A stretch of 26,454 nt of DNA from Candidatus Poseidonia alphae (GCA_002505405.1 DAVD01000019.1:83027-109480), one strand, 5' to 3'. Shown: positions 6,888 to 15,676, counted from the stretch's first letter. Notes: a model not told the origin generated them from the letters alone. Numbers and translations are program-made.

Positions 6888-9800
6888 TCAAAGGAAATCG
6901 GACAACGACAATTGTTTTGCTCGGTCGTTATTGAACAACGAATCGACGCTATCAGCGAGCCACTCAACGTTTTGCCTGGTGTAGGTGTCTACGCCATAAT
7001 GGTCCATAACGAAACGAGTGACCTTGATGTATTTACGAACTGCACCTTCTGAAACGGTCAAGGCAAGATTGCCTCCACATAAATCCCCTTCCGACTTGGC
7101 TACACCAACGCTTGAGAGTCCTCTGCCCTTTGCCTTCTCCGGCTGAATGCACTTCCCTGAAAGAGGCATTCTACGATACGAATGAGCGCATTTCAAGCAA
7201 CGAACCTTTTGGCGACCGTATGCATTCAAATTACCTCGTAAATCGGGGAGGAAGTGAGAACGTACCACGCTTGAGGCAACCGTTCTGACATCAACACCAC
7301 GAAGGCGATGACCAAGAGCAAGTTGACCGTTCATTTTGTCGATCATGGTTTCCAGAGTCTTGTATGCTGAAAGGGCTGGGCCTTCATCGATGGAATGACA
7401 GTCATGCGTGTAACCGTACCCCCGAACTGCCGCAATACTTCCAAGACGACGTTCTACGAAATCCATTCGGTGAGCGATGGTTTTTGGATGGGGTTGATTG
7501 AGCGTTGTTTCATAGAAATCTCGTTCATAGAACCACCCTGAATCAACGTTCAAGGCCTCTTTGTCAACTTCTGTGGGGTTGAGGCGAGTCGTCAACACCA
7601 ATGGGGCATCCATTTGACCACCACGGTTTGCAGGAAGGATTTCTCTGCTGAAGTTCAACAGACCGTCCATCAAGAGCATAATGGCGTCTTCATCACCATC
7701 GCAGTTTCTTCGCTTGGCTGCGTGGAAGAGCGGGTGAGCATAACCGCCTGAACAATCCGCCCATCCGATGATACGAGAAAGAACACCTCCGCTGGTGTGG
7801 GGTGCAAGAGCGCAGATGAGATGACCAACCAAGTCATCGGGCTTCGTCACGTTGTAATACGGTTCAGTCTTGTAGTACCTTACCAGCAATTCATCGATGT
7901 AACGGGCGGTGCGAACAAAGAAGTCACCTGCATTCTTTGCTACGATGAAATCTTGTGGGAAGATTTCCAACACCTGTTCATCGTCTTGCAGGGGCTCTCC
8001 GAGATAATCATGCGTGTATCCAAGGTTGTGGAGTTTTTTCCAAGGAACCTCAATTTCCCGTGGGCGGAAATGCGTGACTGGCACGTCGCTCATGTCGTAC
8101 CGGACCGTTCCATCTCTAAACACAGGCAGATCGTGCTTTGCTCTGAGGATGCCTTTTTCGATGGCTTCTGGAGTTTGATCCCGACTGCTGAGCTTTTTCA
8201 TACACTTCACTTGATTCGGTAGACGATCAATGCCAAGGCGGATGCGTGCATCCTCCACCATCGTATCAATTCGAACCGTTTGAACTTCTCCTCGGCGGCG
8301 TGAATTGGCTTTAGCAGACGTCATTTTCGTAGAACCTTCACAAGCCTCACCTGCGCGCCCCTCGCCAAAATCATCTTTTGAACGGTGGTGGCATCGCAAA
8401 AATGGCGATTCCTTTCCACATTTACTGCATACCCGTCGACCAAGTTGAATACGAATTGAACTTTTGTCAATAGCATGGCTGAGAAGGCGTTGATTGCCCC
8501 CGTTGAGTTCGATCGGGAACAGCGCATTTGTTCTGGGATTCATGACGCGAGGCGCCGCTTTTTCTGGACGGCCCATCCGACAACCCACGCGAACAGGAGC
8601 GCTGTGCTCCCACCTGAATTCCGACAGCATACGCACCAGTGGAAGAATTCCATCGACGGCGTGATCGTCTTCCAACCGCTGCGCTGAGAGGTAAGCCTGT
8701 TTGTCCTTCGGACCTTCATCGGGGATCGATGCCGCGGCTTCGCGTCCGACTTTATCGGTTTCAGCAATTCCCAGGCCGCGTTGACGCGCCCCGGTTTCGG
8801 AAGCAATACGAATGGTCGCTCGCTCTTTTTCCAATTGAGACAGCCGCTCCCGCTCTTCGTCGAGAATGACCTTGGCTTCTTTCAGTTGATTCAGGCGGTC
8901 GTACGCCACCTTGTGGCCGTCCTTCAATCGTAACGGTTGATCCCCTTCAATGCCGAAGCCAAAGCCTTCCAGGGCTGCGGGCCAGCCAGCAGTAATGACC
9001 AAATCATCCCCGTCATGATGATGAGGAAGTCCCAAAATCATGGCTGTAGCCTTGGCCATGCCGTGTTGGATAAGAGCCCAGCCCTCAGGAACAGATGAAT
9101 GGAAGACCGAGGGTTCAGGCCGCAGTGGAAGGCCGGGTGGTGATACTTGGTCCAATTCCGGAGTTGTCTCGGGTTGCAATTCCTCTAATTTGTTCGCATC
9201 CCACCCGCGAACACCACCTGCAATTCGGAGTTGTTGAACGTGAGGCATGGGAAAGGTCTGAACGTCATCAGCCAACGGTTGAACCGAATGAGAAACCACG
9301 CCGATTGGCTCAATCACAGCCTCAGCAAACATGGTCAAAACCGGCGGAAGCCACTCAAGGGGAAGGTCGAGGAACCAAGGGTTGTGAGGAGGGGGTAGCG
9401 ATGTTGCAAAGCGGCGAGATATGGTTTTAGCAGCCTCCCAATCAACCGTAGTATTACGCAGTTTTTGATGCCATCTTCGTCGGACATGATACTGAGCGTC
9501 TCCGTCTTCAGCCTCCGATGGATGAATGCCTGGGCACCCTTCGGGCCAATCGCTTCGGTTACCGCCTAAAATTGAAACAAAGGTCTCGACATCATCGGAA
9601 TGGGTCAGTCCTTCAATCAAATCACTGGCCCACCAATCGGTACAATACCCGGCTGGAACCAAATTTTTGTTGTTCTCCATGAATTCTCCATATCCAATAA
9701 CAAGTTCCCCATTGTCCCAAATTTGCTTGACCTTGCCCCGGACACGAGCGAAACTTGGTGCATCATCAAATCGTGCAAAGCGACCGTCATCAAGGACGAC

Positions 9801-11003
9801 CCAAGGTCCGTCGGTTTCGTCGGATGGAGTGATGGCGCATGCCTTTCCAGGTCGTTCGATTTTCATTTGCGTCCCGATGGTGATGAAATCGTCCAAGGCC
9901 AGCATTGAGGCGGGGTTGGTTGAGGCAGCAGCCAAACCCGACGGGCGAGCACGCCCGTATCGGAGTCGGAACCCACCGGCTTGTAACGGGCCGCCAAATA
10001 CTGGACGCCCAGCAATGATGTCCTTCATGAATTTTGTAATGGGTGGGACTTTTCTGGACTTGAACACTTCACCTTCTTCGGTTTGCTTTTCCTTTCCACG
10101 GGAGGCGAATTTGGAAATGAAATCCCACCCGGGCACCTTAAGGCGCTCGGTGTGCTTCTGAATTTTGGGAGCCTTGAGGCACATTCCTTCTCCGATCACA
10201 AGCAAGACACCCCCGCGTATTCTGGCTTCGTCAATGTTACGAACTCGCCCGTATCCAGCGCATTCGATGCGTTCGGTTGATTCGCCGTTGATCATCACCG
10301 GACAAGCGCGTACAATTTCGTCTATCTCGTTGGGCGATGGGCGGTATTGGAGGTTCCCTCGGTAGAGTCCAAACTCTTCTTTCACTCGCTCTACTTCTGG
10401 GTCGGTTGGCTGATAATGGCCCACGTTAAGTTCCCGGCGAATCATGTCAGCAATCAGCACAGCGAGTGCTTGTGCAGTCCCTCCTGCAGCCCGAATAGGC
10501 CCTGCGAAATGGACGGACACAAATTGCGAACCGTCGACGTTGTTGAGAAGTCGAACCTCGCTAATACCCTCCAATGGAGCGACCAAAACCGCTTCGGTAA
10601 GAATCGCAAGTCCTACCCTTAACCCCACGTCGATGGCTGTCTGTAAATCATAACCCTGCTCTCGAAACCCTCTTGCAACGGACTGCGCCATCATGATGGA
10701 GGTGGTTTCACGGTCATGCTCATCGAGCATGACTCTGATGTCTTCTGCGACTTCATACCCTTGGAGGTGTTCAACCAGAAGTTTCTCGGTTCGTCCAGCA
10801 AGGTCTGCTGCGCGGGGAATCTCAACGTGGTCGCGGTAATCATACCCCAAAGAACGGACGCTTTCTGCGATTTGATAGGCGTCGTCAGCGCGTTCGTCCA
10901 TCCATTGATGGTAAACTTCCATTTCATGCTCTAAACGAGGGATATCGAGGCCGAGCAATGGATTATGCTCGGTCGTTTTTCCGTCGTTCTTCGCCTCCGC
11001 CAT
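6888..11003 (-). CDS. polC: DNA polymerase D (PolII) large subunit DP2
   Basis: The 1371-residue protein is the catalytic large subunit of the archaeal family D replicative polymerase. The active-site motif is intact, with NCDGDED at 1100-1106; D1102 and D1104 are the likely metal-binding aspartates, followed by SREILPANRGGQMDAPLVLT. Zinc-binding cysteines are visible at C859/C862 and again near the C-terminus (C1269/C1272 and C1309). The C-terminus LSLSDFL resembles the short tails that archaeal polymerases use to contact PCNA; that role is inference. No intein interrupts the catalytic motif, a frequent intein site in other archaea. The protein is somewhat longer than many DP2 proteins. A TATA-like element lies about 32 bases upstream. 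The gene is divergent from pyrE. The small exonuclease subunit DP1 is not in the window. Confidence 0.96.
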   Translation of the reverse strand: MAEAKNDGKTTEHNPLLGLDIPRLEHEMEVYHQWMDERADDAYQIAESVRSLGYDYRDHVEIPRAADLAGRTEKLLVEHLQGYEVAEDIRVMLDEHDRETTSIMMAQSVARGFREQGYDLQTAIDVGLRVGLAILTEAVLVAPLEGISEVRLLNNVDGSQFVSVHFAGPIRAAGGTAQALAVLIADMIRRELNVGHYQPTDPEVERVKEEFGLYRGNLQYRPSPNEIDEIVRACPVMINGESTERIECAGYGRVRNIDEARIRGGVLLVIGEGMCLKAPKIQKHTERLKVPGWDFISKFASRGKEKQTEEGEVFKSRKVPPITKFMKDIIAGRPVFGGPLQAGGFRLRYGRARPSGLAAASTNPASMLALDDFITIGTQMKIERPGKACAITPSDETDGPWVVLDDGRFARFDDAPSFARVRGKVKQIWDNGELVIGYGEFMENNKNLVPAGYCTDWWASDLIEGLTHSDDVETFVSILGGNRSDWPEGCPGIHPSEAEDGDAQYHVRRRWHQKLRNTTVDWEAAKTISRRFATSLPPPHNPWFLDLPLEWLPPVLTMFAEAVIEPIGVVSHSVQPLADDVQTFPMPHVQQLRIAGGVRGWDANKLEELQPETTPELDQVSPPGLPLRPEPSVFHSSVPEGWALIQHGMAKATAMILGLPHHHDGDDLVITAGWPAALEGFGFGIEGDQPLRLKDGHKVAYDRLNQLKEAKVILDEERERLSQLEKERATIRIASETGARQRGLGIAETDKVGREAAASIPDEGPKDKQAYLSAQRLEDDHAVDGILPLVRMLSEFRWEHSAPVRVGCRMGRPEKAAPRVMNPRTNALFPIELNGGNQRLLSHAIDKSSIRIQLGRRVCSKCGKESPFLRCHHRSKDDFGEGRAGEACEGSTKMTSAKANSRRRGEVQTVRIDTMVEDARIRLGIDRLPNQVKCMKKLSSRDQTPEAIEKGILRAKHDLPVFRDGTVRYDMSDVPVTHFRPREIEVPWKKLHNLGYTHDYLGEPLQDDEQVLEIFPQDFIVAKNAGDFFVRTARYIDELLVRYYKTEPYYNVTKPDDLVGHLICALAPHTSGGVLSRIIGWADCSGGYAHPLFHAAKRRNCDGDEDAIMLLMDGLLNFSREILPANRGGQMDAPLVLTTRLNPTEVDKEALNVDSGWFYERDFYETTLNQPHPKTIAHRMDFVERRLGSIAAVRGYGYTHDCHSIDEGPALSAYKTLETMIDKMNGQLALGHRLRGVDVRTVASSVVRSHFLPDLRGNLNAYGRQKVRCLKCAHSYRRMPLSGKCIQPEKAKGRGLSSVGVAKSEGDLCGGNLALTVSEGAVRKYIKVTRFVMDHYGVDTYTRQNVEWLADSVDSLFNNDRAKQLSLSDFL

Positions 11004-11030
11004 CGTCGCTCATTTTCTCTTATTGGCGAC

Positions 11031-11040
11031 CCTTTATCAT
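11031..11040 (-). promoter_or_regulatory. TATA-like element for the polymerase gene
   Basis: On the minus strand ATGATAAAGG is centred about 32 bases upstream of the ATG at 11003, so transcription would begin a few bases before the start codon. It lies in the 122-bp divergent spacer with pyrE (11004-11125). No comparably clear box was found for pyrE. Confidence 0.35.
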
Positions 11041-11125
11041 CAACACGGTGTACTTTGAAGGAGCATGTCGTGGATGAAAAATCGAGGTAAGGAAAGTTCA
11101 TGGCGTGAAGTCCTAACCCTTTGTC

Positions 11126-11725
11126 ATGGCCGTTCACGAAAGCGTTCTCGCTCACCCTCAGTGGAACCGACTTGCTGCATTGGTTCACGACCTGGCATTC
11201 CTTGACGGCGGCAGTGATGATGCGTTTACACTCGCCAGCGGAAGGAACTCACGCTGGTTTTTTGATACCAAGCCAGTGATGATGCACCCGGAAGCTGCCG
11301 GCATCCTCGGGTCCCTCCTCAACGTACGGATGAAGTCCCTTGAAGCCGATTTTGTGGGGGGGTTGGAACTCGGCGCTGTCCCTCTCACAGCAATTGTCAT
11401 CACTTCCTCTGATGCAACTCCTGCACTGCGTGGATTCATGGTCAGAAAGGAGCCAAAGGGCCGGGGTGGGCGTAAAACCAACAATCCGCCTGGAATCGAA
11501 GGCTCTTCCTTGGAAGGGGGCGGGAGGGTTGTCGTTGTTGAAGACGTGACGACTACCGGCGGTTCATCGATCAAGGCTGTTGAACGAATTCATGCCGACA
11601 CAGAGTGTAAAGTGGTCGCAGTCATCAGCATCGTGGACCGAGAAGAAGGAGCGGAGGAAGCGTTTGCCGAAGCCGGCATTCACTTCGAGAGTTTGCTGAC
11701 CCGAAGTCACATCGCTACTTTGTGA
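11126..11725 (+). CDS. pyrE: Orotate phosphoribosyltransferase
   Basis: The 199-residue protein fits orotate phosphoribosyltransferase, which joins orotate to PRPP to give OMP in pyrimidine synthesis. The type I PRTase signature VVVVEDVTTTGGSS is at 135-148. FVGGLELGAVPL (76-87) and GFMVRKEPKGRGG (103-115) correspond to the conserved loop regions, and ASGRNSRWFFDTK (37-49) matches the N-terminal substrate region. The length is normal for the family. The ATG at 11126 has no strong Shine-Dalgarno site. The gene is divergent from the polymerase gene and is followed after 9 bp by the methyltransferase gene, so these two are likely co-transcribed. A run of seven G lies inside the gene near 11355. 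Confidence 0.92.
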   Translation: MAVHESVLAHPQWNRLAALVHDLAFLDGGSDDAFTLASGRNSRWFFDTKPVMMHPEAAGILGSLLNVRMKSLEADFVGGLELGAVPLTAIVITSSDATPALRGFMVRKEPKGRGGRKTNNPPGIEGSSLEGGGRVVVVEDVTTTGGSSIKAVERIHADTECKVVAVISIVDREEGAEEAFAEAGIHFESLLTRSHIATL

Positions 11726-11734
11726 GGATTTTGA

Positions 11735-13027
11735 ATGCATACAGTTCTTGACCCGTCGCTCGTTGACGAGGAGGGGTTAACCGAACAAGCACAGGACAAA
11801 ACCGCCCCTCGCGGGATGCGCTTCTATCATGCAAAGGACGGGAAACCGCTCTCAACGCCCTGGCAGGTGGCTACAGCCCGGTCCATGATGCTCAGCCAGT
11901 GCGACCTTGCAGAGGGCCTCATTGTGGATTGTGCCTGCGGTAGCGGCCTTCAACTTGCAGCACATGCATCCGTCCTCAGCAGACCTGCTGTTGGCATTGA
12001 ACTCTCTCCACAGCGCGCTCAAGCCAGTGCAAAAAACCTACACATCGTCGCACGCCAACAAAAAGCAGAACAAAAGCGTTGGTTCAGAGAAAGCAGAATC
12101 CTTTCAGGTGACGGAACCGATGCTTCGGGAGCTTTGACCGCTTTGGCGAAGGGTTCGGAGAACGCCGTAGCCTTGCTCCACCTCGACCCGGCTCGCCCTC
12201 GCAACAGTAGAACGCACGGGCTGGATGAAATGCAACCTCGCTTGGACGCAGTGTTTTCCGCTTGGGCTCCGTATTTTGCCGATCACCCCCGTGGGCCAGG
12301 ACTGCTCTTGGACCTCTCGCCTCGTTTGACTCCAACCCAGCGTGAGGAAGTGGAAGGTTTGGTCGACAGCGTCTGGCCGAACATTGAACGCACGTGGGTT
12401 TGGACCTCTCGTGGGCGTGGTCGCGTGGACCGCCTGGCATTATGGCTCGGAGCGGCCTCTTCGAAGAACACCGCTCGTCGTTTCGTTCGGATTCCTCCCC
12501 AACTTGGAGACCGGCCGTTGGTTCTTTCAACATCGGGCAAGAACGGTAGCGATTCTGCACTCCCGAAACTACTCATCCACCCACCAAAACGTGGCGAGTA
12601 CGTCAGTATTTTGGACGCTGCTCTGCTCGAAAGTGGTTTGGTTGGCGTCTGGCTTGAAGAAGTATCCAAGGAGTCCATGACGCGGTGGGCCAGCGTAGAG
12701 GGACGACGCCCTCAGTTGCACCACGAACATCCCTTGCGTTTAGGAGATGAGCGCAATGGCTTGTTGGTCCAAGCAACGGGTCGGGTCGTAGAGTTGATTC
12801 GCGAACCGCTCTCCGATGATACCGTTGACGGATTGGTCAAAATCGCATTGGAGCATAACATGAAATCGCTTACCCTCCGCCTCAACTTGGACCCCGCTGA
12901 CCAACCCAAATGGCAGGGCTCGCTTGACCGCCAATTGAGTCGGAGGCACGGGGAACGAGATGGTTTCGTAACCCAGCATCCGAACGGCGATGTCTTGCTG
13001 TTGTGCGTTTGTCATTCAGATTCGTGA
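11735..13027 (+). CDS. Class I SAM-dependent methyltransferase with THUMP-like C-terminal region
   Basis: The 430-residue protein has a Rossmann methyltransferase core. Motif I is IVDCACGSG (63-71), followed by the acidic ribose-binding segment VGIEL (86-90) and a LDPARP motif (150-155) in the motif IV position. DPAR in that position, plus an extra C-terminal region, is typical of the uncharacterised bacterial and archaeal methyltransferases annotated with a THUMP-like domain. RNA, most likely tRNA or rRNA, is the plausible substrate, but this is inference. The C-terminal part (about 270-430) is degenerate and not readily assigned. The gene follows pyrE by 9 bp with a GAGGAT ribosome site. 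It is followed by the ribosomal protein cluster after 127 bp that contain a TATA-like box. Confidence 0.75.
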   Translation: MHTVLDPSLVDEEGLTEQAQDKTAPRGMRFYHAKDGKPLSTPWQVATARSMMLSQCDLAEGLIVDCACGSGLQLAAHASVLSRPAVGIELSPQRAQASAKNLHIVARQQKAEQKRWFRESRILSGDGTDASGALTALAKGSENAVALLHLDPARPRNSRTHGLDEMQPRLDAVFSAWAPYFADHPRGPGLLLDLSPRLTPTQREEVEGLVDSVWPNIERTWVWTSRGRGRVDRLALWLGAASSKNTARRFVRIPPQLGDRPLVLSTSGKNGSDSALPKLLIHPPKRGEYVSILDAALLESGLVGVWLEEVSKESMTRWASVEGRRPQLHHEHPLRLGDERNGLLVQATGRVVELIREPLSDDTVDGLVKIALEHNMKSLTLRLNLDPADQPKWQGSLDRQLSRRHGERDGFVTQHPNGDVLLLCVCHSDS

Positions 13028-13090
13028 ACAACCCACCACTCAAATCATACCTTTTGAGACTCAGTGGCGCGAATGTGACCATCGCGGTCT

Positions 13091-13098
13091 TCATATAC
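13091..13098 (+). promoter_or_regulatory. Probable promoter of the rps13 operon
   Basis: TCATATAC is a TATA-like box in the 127-bp gap between the methyltransferase gene and rps13. Initiation about 25 bases downstream would leave a short leader that contains the GAGGTG ribosome site at 13142-13147, seven bases before the rps13 ATG. The box is not strongly AT-rich, so the call is moderate. Confidence 0.35.
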
Positions 13099-13154
13099 GG
13101 GAGGCAAGTCGGAGGCCTGCTTGACACTATGTGTAAGCGTTGAGGTGAAAGAAC

Positions 13155-13625
13155 ATGGCACGACCAAAGGATGAGGAGCTAGGAGAAGACTTCTCGTATA
13201 TCCTACGTATGGCAGATACCGATATGGACGGACTTAAGCCCCTGGCTACCGCCCTAACCTCAGTCAAGGGAGTCGGTCACCGAACCGCCACTCAGATCTG
13301 TAAGAACACAGGCTTTGACGCTCACCAACTCGCTGGCTTCCTTTCGATTGAGCAACAAGAAGAACTACGCTTGGCCATTGAGAACTACGCTGAAAAGGCA
13401 CCGTTGTGGATGCTTAACCGGCAACGTGACCTCGAGACCGGCGACGAAATTCACCTCACCGGCCAACAAGTTCGATTTACTCTCGAAGACGATGTTAACC
13501 GTCTTCGTACCATGAAGTGTTACCGTGGTGTACGCCACGCATCGGGCAACAAGGTCCGTGGACAGCGCGGACGTTCAAACGGCCGTGGTGGACTCACCCT
13601 TGGTGTGAGCCGAAAGAAGGCATGA
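13155..13625 (+). CDS. rps13: 30S ribosomal protein S13
   Basis: The 156-residue protein is the archaeal form of S13 (uS13), which sits in the head of the small subunit and contacts the large subunit and the P-site tRNA. The helix-hairpin-helix KGVGHRTATQIC lies at about 38-49, and the basic C-terminus contains CYRGVRHASGNKVRGQRG (122-139). The length fits archaeal S13 with its extended N-terminus. The start is set by GAGGTG seven bases upstream. It opens the conserved archaeal order rps13-rps4-rps11-rpoD. The ribosome site of rps4 overlaps its stop codon region, which supports co-translation. Confidence 0.95.
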   Translation: MARPKDEELGEDFSYILRMADTDMDGLKPLATALTSVKGVGHRTATQICKNTGFDAHQLAGFLSIEQQEELRLAIENYAEKAPLWMLNRQRDLETGDEIHLTGQQVRFTLEDDVNRLRTMKCYRGVRHASGNKVRGQRGRSNGRGGLTLGVSRKKA

Positions 13626-13638
13626 GGAGGAATGATGT

Positions 13639-14283
13639 ATGGGAGAGCCAAAGTTTTCACGACCTAAATTTGACACACCTTCCCACCCGTGGAAGGCTGG
13701 ACGAATTGAAGAAGAACACGCTATCAAGGCCAATCATGGCCTCAAGAACATGCGTGAAATCTGGAAGGCAAAGTCCCAACTTCGCCGTCATCGACGCCAA
13801 GCTATGCGCTTGATCGGTACAGTGGACACAACCGAAGGCCACGGAAAGCGTGAGATGGATGACTTGCTTCATTCCCTTTACAAGAAAGGACTCATTGAAT
13901 CCAATGCTAGCCTTGACGATATTCTGTCTCTTGGTACCGAAGAAATCCTTAGCCGACGACTCCAAGCTCAAGTGTATTACAAAGGTCTGGCATGCTCAAT
14001 GAAGCAAGCTCGCCAACTCGTAACCCACGGACAAATCTGTGTTGGAGAGCAAAAGGTCTCCATTCCTTCGTACCCGGTTTCTCGTGACGAAGAAGGCGAT
14101 TTGCGCTACCATCCATCCTCTCCTCTCAACAACCCAGAACACGCCATTCGCAAAGCCATTGAAGGCCGCCGTGAATCCGCAGAATACGAAGAGGATGAAG
14201 TTGACCCCGTCGCTACACCAGAATTTGCTGAAGAAGTTCAAGCAGCTGGTGAAGCCGCAAACGCAGAAGGAGGTGCTGAGTGA
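13639..14283 (+). CDS. rps4: 30S ribosomal protein S4
   Basis: The 214-residue protein is archaeal S4 (uS4), a 16S rRNA-binding primary assembly protein. The N-terminus MGEPKFSRPKFDTPSHPW is the expected archaeal start. The S4 RNA-binding domain lies around residues 100-150 (SRRLQAQVYYKGLACSMKQA and following). The last ~35 residues form an acidic, alanine- and glutamate-rich tail. Three closely spaced ATGs occur (13632, 13635, 13639); I chose 13639 because GAGGAGG lies at the right distance and the conserved N-terminus begins there. It follows rps13 by 13 bp, and its TGA overlaps the start codon of rps11. Confidence 0.95.
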   Translation: MGEPKFSRPKFDTPSHPWKAGRIEEEHAIKANHGLKNMREIWKAKSQLRRHRRQAMRLIGTVDTTEGHGKREMDDLLHSLYKKGLIESNASLDDILSLGTEEILSRRLQAQVYYKGLACSMKQARQLVTHGQICVGEQKVSIPSYPVSRDEEGDLRYHPSSPLNNPEHAIRKAIEGRRESAEYEEDEVDPVATPEFAEEVQAAGEAANAEGGAE

Positions 14284-14666
14284 TGTCCCGCAAAGCTATC
14301 GTCAACATCTTCAGTTCATACAACAACATTCTAATGACCGCTACCGACCTTACCGGAGCCGAGACCATCATCACCTGTAACGGTGGCGAAGTCGTCAAGG
14401 CAGGAAAGGACAAGGGTGGACAATTCGCAGCAACTCGCTCTGCAGAACGTCTTGCAGACGCACTTCGCGAGAAAGAATTTACAGAACTTATCGTCAAATA
14501 CCGAGCCCCAGGAGGCAACCTCTCCAACAACACAGGGCCCGGTGCACAAGCGGCTATCCGAGCCTTGACCCGTGCTGGTATGACCATCTCTCGTATTGAG
14601 GATGTCACACCAATCGCTCACGACGGCACCAAGAAGAAAGGTGGACGTCGTGGACGCCGTGTCTGA
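14283..14666 (+). CDS. rps11: 30S ribosomal protein S11
   Basis: The 127-residue protein is S11 (uS11), part of the small-subunit platform near the mRNA exit. It contains NIFSSYNNILMTATDLTG near the start, the PGGNLSNNTGPGAQAAIRAL segment in the second half, and the conserved basic end KKKGGRRGRRV. The ATG at 14283 overlaps the rps4 stop as TGATG and has GGAGGTG (14269-14275) seven bases upstream. The GTG three bases earlier is possible but less well placed. The gene is followed by rpoD with an 18-bp gap. Confidence 0.95.
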   Translation: MSRKAIVNIFSSYNNILMTATDLTGAETIITCNGGEVVKAGKDKGGQFAATRSAERLADALREKEFTELIVKYRAPGGNLSNNTGPGAQAAIRALTRAGMTISRIEDVTPIAHDGTKKKGGRRGRRV

Positions 14667-14684
14667 TGAAAACAGGTGATTACC

Positions 14685-15617
14685 ATGAAGACAGAAATCG
14701 TAGAAGGCTGGCCTCGAGGTCATGAAATCCGAATCCTGCTCAGTGAAACTGATGCTGCACAAGTCAACGCTATTCGCCGTGCTCTCATTGCAGATGTGCC
14801 CAAACTAGCGATCACACGAGTCGACTTCTCACAAGGTGTTACTCAAGACAACAAAGGCGACGTCGTGGAATCCGTGAACGTTTTGCCCGATGAAGTTCTT
14901 GCACACCGACTGGCCATGATCCCCATCCCAACACATCCTGAAGAAGGCCTCGTCTTCCCTGAGGATTGTGAAAACTGCCGAGATGTCGTTGAAAAGGACA
15001 AGGGTTGCCCAATGTGTCAAGTTCTTTACACCCTTTCAGCACGTGGACCAGCCGCAGATTCTGATGAGCCTTACAAGACCGTTTATGCTGGAGACATTAC
15101 CACCATTTCCGACCCTGTCTTTGACATCCTTCCAGAACACAAGCAAATTCCACTGACGCTCCTTGCAGCAGGACAATTCCTTGAATTCTATGCATTCGCA
15201 GTTCTCGGCCGAGGCCGAGACCATGCAAAATGGACCCCTGCAGCAGCGGTTGGTTTCCGACCACAGCAAGTTGCCGTCCTCAAGAAGCCAAAGAAGGCAA
15301 GCATTCTCTTTGACTTGGGACTCAAAACCTCCGACGGCTCCGCTATTGATGCAAAGTTGTTCGGCAAGGATAAGAAAATCACCAACATCAATCACGTTAT
15401 TGACCTTGAGAAGGCACTTCACCAAGTTGGTCAAGGCACTGGCCGTGATGGCGACTTTGATGATGCTATCGTCATGGAGACCATTGACAACGCCTATGTG
15501 TTCTCGTACGAGACCGATGGAAGTTTGGACCCGGTCACCGCCTTCAACATGGCACTTAGTGAACTCAACCAACGCTTCGTCGACCTCGGTGAAGACTTGA
15601 AATCAGCATTGGCTTGA
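14685..15617 (+). CDS. rpoD: DNA-directed RNA polymerase subunit D (Rpo3)
   Basis: The 310-residue protein is the archaeal counterpart of bacterial alpha and eukaryotic Rpb3/AC40, which nucleates RNA polymerase assembly with subunit L. The dimerisation segment with NAIRRALIADVPKLAI lies at 28-43. An inserted domain carries four cysteines, C95, C98, C108 and C111 (CX2CX9CX2C), in the place where many archaeal D subunits hold an iron-sulfur or degenerate ferredoxin-like domain. The protein is longer than the usual ~260-270 residues. I chose the ATG at 14685, which has AGGTGAT upstream; the GTG at 14676 lies inside that ribosome site. The expected rpl18e-rpl13-rps9 continuation is absent downstream. 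Confidence 0.94.
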   Translation: MKTEIVEGWPRGHEIRILLSETDAAQVNAIRRALIADVPKLAITRVDFSQGVTQDNKGDVVESVNVLPDEVLAHRLAMIPIPTHPEEGLVFPEDCENCRDVVEKDKGCPMCQVLYTLSARGPAADSDEPYKTVYAGDITTISDPVFDILPEHKQIPLTLLAAGQFLEFYAFAVLGRGRDHAKWTPAAAVGFRPQQVAVLKKPKKASILFDLGLKTSDGSAIDAKLFGKDKKITNINHVIDLEKALHQVGQGTGRDGDFDDAIVMETIDNAYVFSYETDGSLDPVTAFNMALSELNQRFVDLGEDLKSALA

Positions 15618-15676
15618 AGCCAATACTCACACAGCCTTCTTGACAGGTGGCTTCGTCTCCGTAACAGGGTGAGCCA

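Noticed and set aside
7660..7720. Possible intein at the PolD catalytic motif
   Set aside because: The motif NCDGDED is continuous with the following conserved SREILPANRGGQMD segment, so no insertion is present.
9526..10161. A 211-codon plus-strand open frame within the polymerase gene
   Set aside because: It is antisense to a well-supported conserved gene and its translation is serine- and proline-rich without recognisable structure, as expected of a shadow frame.
13028..13154. Possible tRNA or small RNA gene in the gap before rps13
   Set aside because: No T-loop sequence or cloverleaf pairing was found; the stretch is explained by a promoter and a short leader.
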